DNA of 64,000 nt. Source: Obelidium mucronatum. Lineage: Eukaryota > Chytridiomycota > Chytridiomycetes > Chytridiales > Chytriomycetaceae. The stretch is taken from assembly GCA_025765595.1 (NCBI GenBank), contig JAIVFH010000001.1, forward strand, positions 558,001 to 622,000, written 5' to 3'. A program made the position numbers and the translations under genes. Shown here one piece after another: positions 55,545 to 64,000 of the stretch (position 1 is its first letter; each line of letters begins with the position of its first letter). The notes beneath the pieces are model-generated. The model saw nothing but the letters and a program-made list of their open reading frames with translations. It was not told the origin of the DNA and did no database searches.

Positions 55545-56124
55545 ATGAGCTACCAGGTATGCTGAAGCGGCGCTCCACTGCTTGAACAACATATCAAATT
55601 ATCAATACCCTCGTCTAGTTACTTGAGCTTATATATGATTTGTAATGCAGGCAGTTGATCAAAAGAAAGAGGACTTTAGAAAGTATCTGGAAAAAAACGG
55701 AATCATCGACGCTCTTACAAAAGGTAGGGGCGATTTTGCATCCAAATATCAGTGTCTGAATATTATAATTTATTCTGAATCGTAGTGCTCGTTGGATTGT
55801 ACGAAGAGCCCGAGAAGCCAGAGAGTCCAATTGAGTACGTCCAAATCTACTTGTCTCCATTCCGCACGGCTCATCCCAAACTATCCTTAAAAAATCAGAT
55901 TTATCAAGCAGTTTCTTGGTGGTCCTGGAGACGTTGATGTCGAAGCCTTAAAACATGAGAACGATGAGTTGAAAAAACGCGTCGACGAGCTTCAACTGCG
56001 GATTGACGAATTAACAAACTCTGTAAGTCGTTCGAGTCTATTGATATATTCTTGTAAACTCATGTTTTATATTTCACAGACAGTGCAACCTGAAGGAACT
56101 CTCGAGGCGGCAGCCACTGTATAA
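55545..56124 (+). CDS. MYCBP: MYCBP/AMY-1 homologue (central-pair protein FAP174 type)
   Basis: Five small exons, starting MSYQ (55545-55556) and joining in phase: AVDQKKEDFRKYLEKNGIID, VLVGLYEEPEKPESPIE, FIKQFLGGPGDVDVEALKHE, a short coiled coil (LQLRIDELTNS) and TVQPEGTLEAAATV; about 100 residues. REQFRRYLEKSGVLD-like and LVALYEEPEKP-like segments are diagnostic of MYCBP. In animals it binds c-Myc and AKAPs; in Chlamydomonas the orthologue FAP174 is a central-pair protein of the flagellum. A fungus without Myc would use it in the axoneme. It lies directly upstream of another axonemal gene, ODAD4, 100 bp away. Confidence 0.9.
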
Positions 56125-56225
56125 TGATTCATGAAACAGTCACAACCAAATAAAGATAATTTTCTTGTAGCGCCTCTATAATTACGCGTATCTATATTTC
56201 TTCTTGGACTTAATTTGTACTGGAC

Positions 56226-57269
56226 ATGGGATTTCCAAATAAGATTAACAACTCCCAAAAAAGAAGACGAGACCGCCATCGTGACCGTGAAATGCCAAAC
56301 AAAGACGACGGTTCCGAAACAGATCCCCATGAGAACTTGGTTGCCAAGTTCCAGACACTCTCAGCCGAGGGTGACCTTCTTGCCCAACGCCGTGCGTTTA
56401 CAGAAGCAATTGAAGTCTTCACCCAGGCCCTTGAAATACGCCCTACCGATAAGCACTGTCTCGTATCGCGTTCTAAATGCTATATTCACGTGGGATCACC
56501 TGCGCTCGCTCTTGAGGACGCCAACACAAGTCTAAAAGTTGACGATCCCCTCTTCTTCAAGGGCATCTTCCAAAAAGCAGAAGCACTCTATGCCATGGGC
56601 GATTTTGAACTTGCACTGATGTTCTACCACCGTGGGAACAGACTTCGTCCAGAGTTGGACGAGTTCCGTATTGGAATCCAAAAATCAAGAGAAGCGATTG
56701 AAAACTCGATTGGCAAGAATGATAAACCAAAGGATTTCAAGCTGGAAATATCGCAAAAGCTTCGAAAGAACTTGGGTACCTTGTTTCAAACTTCAAGCGG
56801 TGCTGCAACGACTTCAGGAGCCAGACCAACTTCTACAGCTGCGACTGGTGGTATTGTTGCAGGAGTCGGAGCACCTGCAGCTGGTGTAAATGGGATTGAT
56901 GCCTTTGCGCCAAATGCAATTCACACCAAGGTTGAAAGTAAACTCTTGGGCGAGCTCTATGATGACAAAGTGTACTTGCAAAACTTGGTTCTAGATCGAG
57001 ACTTTGTAGATCATCCTGATGAGCAAATAATCGAGTTAGTGAATGAAGGGTTGAGGTACTTGGGGACACGTTTAGAATTCTGGAGGCAGCAGAATCCCCT
57101 GTATGCAAGGAAAAAAGAAAAGAAGATTAAGCCTCGTATGGAGCGTGGTGGTAAGAAGAAGACACAAGTTCAACCTGTGGTGCTTCCTCCTCTCGATCAC
57201 AACACCAAAAGTGGAAAAGCAACATCAATAATTGCTTCCCAAAAGCCCGTCAAACACGTTAGAGTTTGA
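56226..57269 (+). CDS. ODAD4: outer dynein arm docking subunit 4 (TTC25-like)
   Basis: Intronless reading from the ATG at 56226 to TGA, 347 residues. Three TPR units cover residues about 38-145: SAEGDLLAQRRAFTEAIEVF, RPTDKHCLVSRSKCYIHVG and KGIFQKAEALYAMGDFELAL, followed by FYHRGNRLRPELDEFRIGIQ. This series is characteristic of TTC25/ODAD4. After a G/A/T-rich linker (about 190-225) comes KLLGELYDDKVYLQNLVLDR, also conserved in the family. ODAD4 docks outer dynein arms on axonemal doublets. A second ATG at residue 23 could also serve as start. Shorter than the human protein, which has a longer tail. Confidence 0.88.
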   Translation: MGFPNKINNSQKRRRDRHRDREMPNKDDGSETDPHENLVAKFQTLSAEGDLLAQRRAFTEAIEVFTQALEIRPTDKHCLVSRSKCYIHVGSPALALEDANTSLKVDDPLFFKGIFQKAEALYAMGDFELALMFYHRGNRLRPELDEFRIGIQKSREAIENSIGKNDKPKDFKLEISQKLRKNLGTLFQTSSGAATTSGARPTSTAATGGIVAGVGAPAAGVNGIDAFAPNAIHTKVESKLLGELYDDKVYLQNLVLDRDFVDHPDEQIIELVNEGLRYLGTRLEFWRQQNPLYARKKEKKIKPRMERGGKKKTQVQPVVLPPLDHNTKSGKATSIIASQKPVKHVRV

Positions 57270-57346
57270 GTTGACGATGAAGTTGAAGAGAGTTGCGTTG
57301 AAGAATTGAAGTAAAAAAATAAGTTTGTAAATCCGTCCGAACCTTC

Positions 57347-59206
57347 ATGAAAGCCAAAACACTACAAATCAACTGGCACGACAAGATGCCCATCTTCTCG
57401 GTCTCTTTCAGTCCAACAAAGATGAATGGAAATATGCACAAGCTAGCAACGGCTGGTGGTGACCACAACATTCGAGTTGAGTGCTTGCAACAAGCACAAA
57501 AAAATACTCTAACCTACTCTTTCGTCATGAGTAGCTCTGGGCCGTGACTTTGGACGAAGAAACGAATACTTCAAAGCTGGAGTTTTTGGCCACTTTAAAT
57601 CGTCACTCATCTGTTGTAAACTGCATTCGATGGTCACCGAAAGGTATAGGCAACAGCTCTGAGTGTCTTGTGACTGAGTTCTTTTTTCAGGCGACATTTT
57701 GGCTTCAGGCGGAGACGATGGGACTTTAATTCTATGGCAGCAGTGTGAAAAGAGGAGTTCCGAAGCGGGCTCGTTGGATGCTACAGAAGACGCCGACAAC
57801 AAAGAACATTGGAAGATATTTCAAATTCTGAGGTAAACCCAGGTGCAAGAACTTGCAGCTTCTAAACTTTTCTGATCACAGAGGGTGCTCAGCTGACATT
57901 TATGACATTGTTTGGTCTCCTCAAGCAGAATATGTGATGGCTGGATGTGTCGATAATTCCACAAGAATATGGGATATCAAGCAAAGTAAGAGTTGAGCAG
58001 TTATTGCAATGTTTGCTCAACTAAGAAACCCCTTCAAGACAAATGTATTCATACTCTAACGGAGCACTCGAATTTTGTGCAAGGGGTTACTTGGGATCCT
58101 CTGGATGGGTTAATCGCGTCTCAAAGTTCAGACCGATTTTTAAATATCTACAAAATACGCAAGGACAGTACCGATGGCGTTGTAAGACTGGTTTGTTGCG
58201 CACGACAAAGCCGAGTATCCGTTCCCCTGCAACCTCTGATGATGGCCCCCGAAGCGAATAGTGATGAATGGGATACGGCAGAAAGCAAAGGAACATTAAA
58301 GCGCACCATAAAGCTGGATGTGGATGGCGACTACATTGAAGATGAGCTTGAGACCCCTACCACTCCGTCCACGAAAAAGCAGAAGACCACAGACTCTCAA
58401 TTAGCGTCTACAACCACAACTAGAATGTTTCACGACGATACGTTGTCCTCGTTCTTTCGAAGACTTTCGTTTTCTCCTGATGGGTCCTTGTTGGTGGCAC
58501 CTGCTGGGCTGTATCGTGAAAAACCAAAAGACATTGCCTTGAATGTCGTTTACATTTTCTCCCGGGAGAATATTCGAGGGTGAGCGGTACTCTTTCGAAA
58601 AATTATTTTGAAACCTAATGTCTCATTTTTAGCGAGCCTATTGCACGTTTAACTGGCTTCAAGAAACCTGTCATTGCGATTTCTTTCAGTCCTGTATTGT
58701 ACCAGCACAAGGAAAAGAAAAACTCGACCCTAAAATTACCGCATCGAATGGTTTTTGCTGTCGCGAGTCAAGATTCTGTGGTGGTTTATGATTCAAGTGT
58801 GTTGGAACGGCCGTTGGCCGTCATTTCCAATCTTCATTTTGGTACTTTGACAGATATATCGTGGCAAGTTGTTCTACGGAAAATTTCGTACCAAGTTCGT
58901 CTCATAAATGAACTTTTTCACAGGGCATCAAACGGAAAAATTTTATTCATGTCGTCAACAGATGGTTACAACTCGATAGTGACTTTTACGAATGACGACC
59001 TAGGAACTCCTATCAAATCAGAAAAAGAAGAAATTGCTAAAAGTAAAGCGAGCTCCGAAATCAACGCAAATGAATCGACAGAACAGCTTGCTGTGGCACA
59101 GCCGTTAATCCCAGCAGCTGTAAATGTTTTGAACAGCAATCTGATCAAAAAGAAGAGACCCACTGCAGCTCCAACCGCAAGAGAAACGGAAAATGTTAAT
59201 GAATGA
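57347..59206 (+). CDS. CAC2: chromatin assembly factor 1 subunit B (Cac2/p60)
   Basis: Starts MKAKTLQINWHDKMPIFSVS and ends ETENVNE. WD40 blades run in order over several exons with 45-100 bp introns: KLATAGGDHNIR joined to LWAVTLDEE (intron about 57475-57533), LNRHSSVVNCIRWSPKG, ILASGGDDGTLILWQQ, CSADIYDIVWSPQAEYVMAG, LTEHSNFVQGVTWDPLDGLI, FFRRLSFSPDGSLLVAPAG, KPVIAISFSPVLY, and YNSIVTFTNDDLG. The signatures QINWHDK, FFRRLSFSPDGS.L..PAG and PV.AVRFSPVL are those of CAF-1 p60/Cac2. It deposits H3-H4 behind the replication fork with Cac1 and Cac3. The C-terminal tail is K/P/A-rich. Confidence 0.9.
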
Positions 59207-59386
59207 AAGAACTCGTAATAAACGAAACGATTACAACCTTTGATGAAAATGAAACTAAAAAAGTGTAAAATTTTTTCCAAAAAGTAGTCTCGTGAGGCTC
59301 CTCGTGCGTTTCATTTCATTTTATTCATTTCGCTTTGAAGCACAGAAGTACAAAAGCCTGAAGCTTCCCCTCGTAACATTCGCACA

Positions 59387-60487
59387 ATGACTACTTTAAC
59401 TGAAGCTCCCCTGGCAGCTCCGCTGTCTGATTCCAAAGGAAGCAACAACATGCTTGCGCCACTCAATCGATTCCCGACGGACAAGGGGGCCAGCGTCCAC
59501 GCCGACGACGAAAGCGCCGCAATTGACCTTCTGCGGCTCAAGGCGGCGCCGACTGTTCTGCTGCCGTCGCTGGCGTCGCTTGTCCCGGCGCTGGGAAACG
59601 CTAGCGCGGCGCCGAGCCGCGAGGCGTCGCCGGCGGCGGTGGCTGCGCCGGTGCTGCGGACGCCGCCGCTGGTTGTGCCGTCGCAGCAGGCGGCGGCGCC
59701 GGCGCACCAGCGGCGGTTTTCGGTCAGCGCCGTGACGCTGGCGCCGCAGCCGCCGCTCGCGATGCACCGGCGCCGCGTGTCGCTGGCCGCCGTGCCGCCG
59801 CCGAGCGCAATTCCGGCGCCGGCGCTGCCCGCGTTCGTGTTTGGCGCAAACGCCCACAAGCGCAAGGCCGCGCTGCCGGACGAGCCGGACGCCGCCGCGC
59901 CAAAGCGGCGGTATTCCGTCGCCGCCTTCTACAACAGTAGCAGTCCGCAGGTGATGGACCACCCGGGCATCATCCACAGACTGCCGCAGCATCAGCAGCA
60001 GCAGCAACAACAACATGCAGTGCGCATCAATCCTCTGTTCATGACGAGGCAACCCGTCTTTCTGCAACAGCAACAAGTTCAGTACCCTATTCCATCCTAC
60101 AACCATCAGCAGCAGCAGCATCCACCGCAACAACCCATCCCACCACAACAACCAGTGATTTCTTCCTTGCAGAACGCCACTCCTCGACGCGGGTCGGTTG
60201 CCTCCCTTGTCTCTACTGGATCTGAGAGCGAGTCGGACGATGCACCGAAACCAGCAGACTCAAGTGCTCCTGTTTCTTTTGCTACAAGCAAGGAATCACA
60301 CAAGATGGCGGAACGCGCAAGACGCACAAAAATGAATGAGCTGTTTGATGACCTGAAAAATCTTTTGCCACCCGCAGTCTTTGCGGACAGCAAGGCGTCA
60401 AAACTCGACATTCTCGCCAAAACAATCGAGTTTCTCACTGAGCAACAACGGCAAGCAGCCGTCACTGAAGAAAAGAATGATGCTTGA
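59387..60487 (+). CDS. basic helix-loop-helix transcription factor
   Basis: Single exon, 366 residues. The N-terminal two thirds are low complexity: very GC-rich Ala/Pro/Arg sequence with three RRxS(V/L) segments (RRFSVSAV, RRRVSLAAV, RRYSVAAF), then Gln-rich runs. A bHLH domain occupies residues about 305-355: basic region HKMAERARRTKMNELF, helix 1, a loop with ADSKASKLD and helix 2 ILAKTIEFLTEQQ. The H...E.xRR pattern predicts E-box (CACGTG-type) binding. The RRxS motifs look like PKA-type sites, suggesting phospho-control; this is inference. Target genes unknown. Confidence 0.85.
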   Translation: MTTLTEAPLAAPLSDSKGSNNMLAPLNRFPTDKGASVHADDESAAIDLLRLKAAPTVLLPSLASLVPALGNASAAPSREASPAAVAAPVLRTPPLVVPSQQAAAPAHQRRFSVSAVTLAPQPPLAMHRRRVSLAAVPPPSAIPAPALPAFVFGANAHKRKAALPDEPDAAAPKRRYSVAAFYNSSSPQVMDHPGIIHRLPQHQQQQQQQHAVRINPLFMTRQPVFLQQQQVQYPIPSYNHQQQQHPPQQPIPPQQPVISSLQNATPRRGSVASLVSTGSESESDDAPKPADSSAPVSFATSKESHKMAERARRTKMNELFDDLKNLLPPAVFADSKASKLDILAKTIEFLTEQQRQAAVTEEKNDA

Positions 60488-60648
60488 GACAAGCAGATGT
60501 GTCATCGTTCTTTTCACTTCTCTCGTACAACAACCTTCTTTCTTCTTTGTTTTTCATTTTGTTTTTATGTTGTATTTTCTAATGATGTTATTTGTAAATG
60601 TGAATTGCATTCTTTTTTGGCATGAACGACTTTCAATTATCTGTACTT

Positions 60649-61194
60649 TTATTTTGTCGCACTTTTGATAACTGACTTTGGCTTTTTCAGCCCATTTGCC
60701 GGTTTTAATACAGCTGGTGTTGTTTGATTAACATTTTCGGAAGGTGCCAAGTTCAGGTTTGTTTCAGATATTCCGTCTTCTTTCTTTTTCCCCTTTGAAA
60801 TTTTCGGCTCCGCCGCTTTTAACACAGCTGTTGTTGTTTCATCACTGTTCGACTTATTTTCGACATGAGCCACGTCAAGGTTGGTTTCAGATCCGATATC
60901 CGAGTCTTTCTTTTTCCTTGAACAGCCATTTTGCAACAAATGAGTCTTCCACCCAGACTCGCCATGAGGAACATCCATGTGGCACAACGGACACCTCGCT
61001 ACACCGGGAATAATAGAGGCTGGCAGACACGTCTGACGTTCCACATGACTCTGAAACTCAGCGGTCATAATGCATTCTTTACAGCGTGAGCACTGTTTGA
61101 CGAGTTTCTTGTTATCACACTCGTCATGCATATGGGCAGTCAGAACTGGTATCTCCACAATCTAAGGAAAATGTTGCAATTAGCTAGAGGCATC

Positions 61195-61234
<40 letters not shown>

Positions 61235-64000
61235 TCACCAGATGGCAAAGAGGGCATGAGCATAGCATGGGGCAGTCTCGCCAGTAGTGAATATCTAGGT
61301 TTTCATCCGTAAAATCTGGACTTTTTTCGTTGCAAAATATGCAAGTTCTGAATTTTTTGTGTCAGTAACAGTGTAGGTCGTAGTTACAAGCAGAAAAATA
61401 ACCTATTCCAAGAGTTTGCTAATCTCTCTTCAGTCAGAGTCATTTTCAAGCTGTCTTGATCCTCCCTTTTTTTTCGCAGGAGCCGTCGAAACTAAAATAC
61501 CATTTCAGTTCCGCATCGATATTCTAACATTCTGTCACCTCGTTTTGCGGTTGGCTTCTTTTTTGCGGATTTTATGGGCTGGTTATGCGGCACTGCCGTC
61601 GTCTTCCTCACGCGTTCTTCGGGAATGTCCTAGGTAAATGGTCTTAAAACAATGCATAGGTCCCAATCCACCAGTACCTTTTTGCTTTCGTGTAATTACT
61701 TCCAGCGGCTGTTCTAACTCTATTGGTGTGGGAGGTTTGGGTGTCCTAGTAGCAACAGGATCGTTGCTTTTCATCTCCCTCGTTTCTGGTCGCTTCGCGG
61801 AAGGGCTGGGTTTTACCTTGGGTTTTGGCTTGACTGAAGCTGTTACCGAGTCATTTACTAATGGAGCAGTTGAAATCGCGGTTGATTCTTTGGTGTTGGA
61901 TTTCTTTGATGTAGGTTGTTTGTCCAGCATCTTTCTCTCTTGTACTATTCCCTTCAGGTCCTGGATCTCATTTTTTAGATTCTTGACAAGTTGCTCCTCT
62001 GAGCTAATTGTTCCGAGACCGGGTGGAATCGAGCCAGGCGACCGTATAGCCGAGTCTGTGGCTACCAAGGTCTCTGAGGAGACTGTTTCGCTCAACTTTT
62101 CACCCTCTATTCAAAAGTTACTCACTTTTTTTTTTGATTTTTCCGAGGACTCTAGTTACCTTTTTCATTCTGGATTTCTTTTCCGTGCCTCGCCAACTCC
62201 AGCCTTGTTTGAATAATATGCAAAGTTTGATGCTTGATGTTGGTGAGATAACTGAAAATTAATTCATCGTTATCGACCAGCAGACACAAATCAATAATGA
62301 CTTTCACAGCAGCTTCCCGTATTTCAGTAGTCTTGTTATGTAGTTGTGGCTCAGTAAAAGTCATCGCTGACTAATGTTATCCATTAGAGTTTGCAAGTTT
62401 GAAGGATTTTTAAGAGTTTTTATACTTTGATAGTCAGCCCAGAACCGGCATTCTCCAACTGTTTCATGTCGTCCACGCCACTTTTCATCAACACAAGATG
62501 CAGCGCATCGAGCCGCGCTATAATGTATCGTGGTGATGCCGTAGGCTTTGGAGGTTTGAGAAGGTACTTTATCACACTGTGAGGGATTATGTGATAAGCC
62601 TTTGCAAGTAGGAGAACCAACTCAAGGCAAGCCTAATTTCCAAAGCAATCAGAAACAAATACTTTAACATCATAAATATGCTGTACCTGCTTCACACGAG
62701 GATTCATGTGACCAGATTTTAAAAGCAACAAAGGCATTAAAGTATCCAACTGCCGAAAAACTAACAGTTTTGATATTTCTCGGCTAACGCACGTCTCTAG
62801 GGAAAAAAATCATCAAATCTCGAAAAGCGAAGCTGTAGAATCATGTTTGGCATACTTGTCAAAAGCTCCCACAACGATAGAGATAACGTAATTGCCCTCT
62901 CCCTGGAATCGTCGAGACCTCGTCCAACCGCAACAAATGTAGCTTCAATGAATGTTTCTCGGTCCACTTCGGGAGCGTCTATTTCCCGAGTCCAGTCAAC
63001 CCGAATCTTTTCTCGCCGAGGAACAACATCGGGAGGAGGTTTTTCCAAATCTTTCTTGCTTTTTTTGGTGGCTCGGTTGTTTGTACACCAGTCATCCACA
63101 CGCTGAATGACTTCTTCAACAGCCTTCTTCACGGAGTTTAAACTGCTTACTCAAGAGACAGCGAGTAATGAAACTCCCATAAACTTGAATCAAGATACCA
63201 TACTTGTCGGTAAGTTCGTCGTTCAGCTTCTCAGGTTCCCCCAATGCCTGTCAAACCTGACCCCCCACTTCCAACGTCCAAAGCATCCGGCTTCGATAAA
63301 TTATATCCGGATAAGTTGGGAAGTATTGGAATCGAATCCGCACGCTCTACTGGTGCGGGTTTCGGTACGCTTTGGTCGAGGCTCTGAGATTGCAGGCAGC
63401 GCATCAGTTAGACGCGTTTCGGGAACAGCTTCAATTAATTCCGTTTGCTGGAGAGCAGCGCTTTCGCGTTTTCTCTCTTCTTCTTCCAGGGCTTTCCGTT
63501 GCTGTATTAGTTCTTCTTCCTCTCGTCGCCTAGCAGCTTCCATTGAGTCAGCACGCATTCGTTCCATCAACGCTGCTTTTGGAAGATCCATGGTCGTGTC
63601 TGGAGTCTGAATTGGGGGATGCGTCGGAACCTTTGATATCACGGGTTCAATTTGTTCCAGCGGAATTATTCGATCATCCTGGGTTCTTTTGAGTCCCAGC
63701 TCATTGATTTTAGAGGCTAGAGCATCCTTAATTTGATCAATGTCATCCTGAAAAAAAAAAGATTACAACAACCAGATCAACAAATATTTTCCAAAGAAAC
63801 AGGATTTCTCCTACTTTTGCATCTTCAGCTAATTCATAGTCCTCGAGTTCAATGCTTTTTGCTTTGAGAAGAAGAAGTTTGGAAACCTCTTCCGACGCCT
63901 GGAATCAATCAGCCCAAGATGTATCAAAAAAAAAAGAAAGAGCCACGTACCTTCCTTGTTAATTCAACCAGCGTTTTTAATGCATTTGCCAACTTGAAAT
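60649..64000 (-). CDS. CEP104: CEP104-like ciliary tip protein, N-terminus outside the window
   Basis: Minus-strand multi-exon gene running off the right edge. From the 5' side: coiled coil and charged sequence (64.0-63.3 kb, MERMRADSMEAARRREEEEL), helical repeats of TOG type (about 63.1-62.2 kb; VDWTREIDAPEVDRETFIEA, RQLDTLMPLLLLKSGHMNPR), a K/P/S/T linker (62.1-61.6 kb), then the zinc-finger array: CIFCNEKSPDFTDENLDIHY with CPMLCSCPLCHL, an intron with a 35-nt A/T run, and VEIPVLTAHMHDECDNKKLV, CSRCKECI, HVERQTC, CPLCHMDVPHGESGWKTHLL. This TOG-linker-zinc-finger layout is that of CEP104, which sits at growing ciliary tips and binds tubulin, EB1 and CP110. Stop TAA at 60649-60651, convergent with the bHLH gene. 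Confidence 0.85.
61198..61232. repeat. 35-nt poly(A) run inside a CEP104 intron
   Basis: Uninterrupted A run on the plus strand (T run on the coding strand), just after the GTGAAG donor of the intron between the zinc-finger exons. Probably length-variable. Confidence 0.9.

Noticed and set aside
59396..60151. Arg-rich minus-strand protein opposite the bHLH gene
   Set aside because: GC-rich antisense shadow; the plus strand ends in a clear bHLH domain in the same reading frame.

Overview
This window reads as nuclear DNA of a flagellated (zoosporic) fungus, most likely a chytrid. Fungal signs are homoisocitrate dehydrogenase (alpha-aminoadipate lysine pathway), an Ede1-type endocytic scaffold and a Cce1/Ydc2-type mitochondrial Holliday-junction resolvase. 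Signs of a motile cilium are a MYCBP/FAP174 homologue, an ODAD4/TTC25 homologue and a CEP104 homologue. Genes are compact, with many 45-100 bp GT-AG introns. The taxon is an inference from gene content.

Two gene-dense blocks flank a repeat-rich centre. Block 1 (1-20.4 kb) holds an S/R-rich protein (-), a SAP + zinc-finger + coiled-coil protein (+), an F-box-like protein (+), pyroglutamyl-peptidase I (-) divergent from a secreted SMP-30-like propeller (+), EDE1 (-) divergent from a C78 ubiquitin peptidase of ZUP1/Mug105 type (+), LYS12 (+), a multi-pass membrane protein (+) and class 2 dihydroorotate dehydrogenase (-). Block 2 (55.5-64 kb) holds MYCBP, ODAD4, CAC2 (CAF-1 subunit B), a bHLH factor and, convergently, CEP104, which runs off the right end.

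The centre starts with a frameshifted NACHT-WD40 (NPHP3/NWD-like) pseudogene at 20.4-27.5 kb. Nested inverted repeats, a small TIR element and a decayed retroelement follow; the retroelement joins an APE/ExoIII-type endonuclease to Ty3-like RT, RNase H and integrase (27.6-33.8 kb). Next come a KDZ-like transposase remnant and then a very large quasi-palindrome: left arm 35015-45836, 90-bp loop, right arm 45927-54058. The arms are mosaics of Ty3/gypsy, Ty1/copia and MITE-like fragments and carry mirrored tRNA-Lys(CTT), tRNA-Ala(AGC) and tRNA-Tyr(GTA) genes.

The left arm has one large segment missing from the right arm, a 2709-bp island bounded by AATT. It holds an intact gene for a Holliday-junction resolvase of the kind that cuts four-way junctions and cruciforms. 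The palindrome with this island is the most unusual structure in the window. I see no CRISPR array and no bacterial-style operon.
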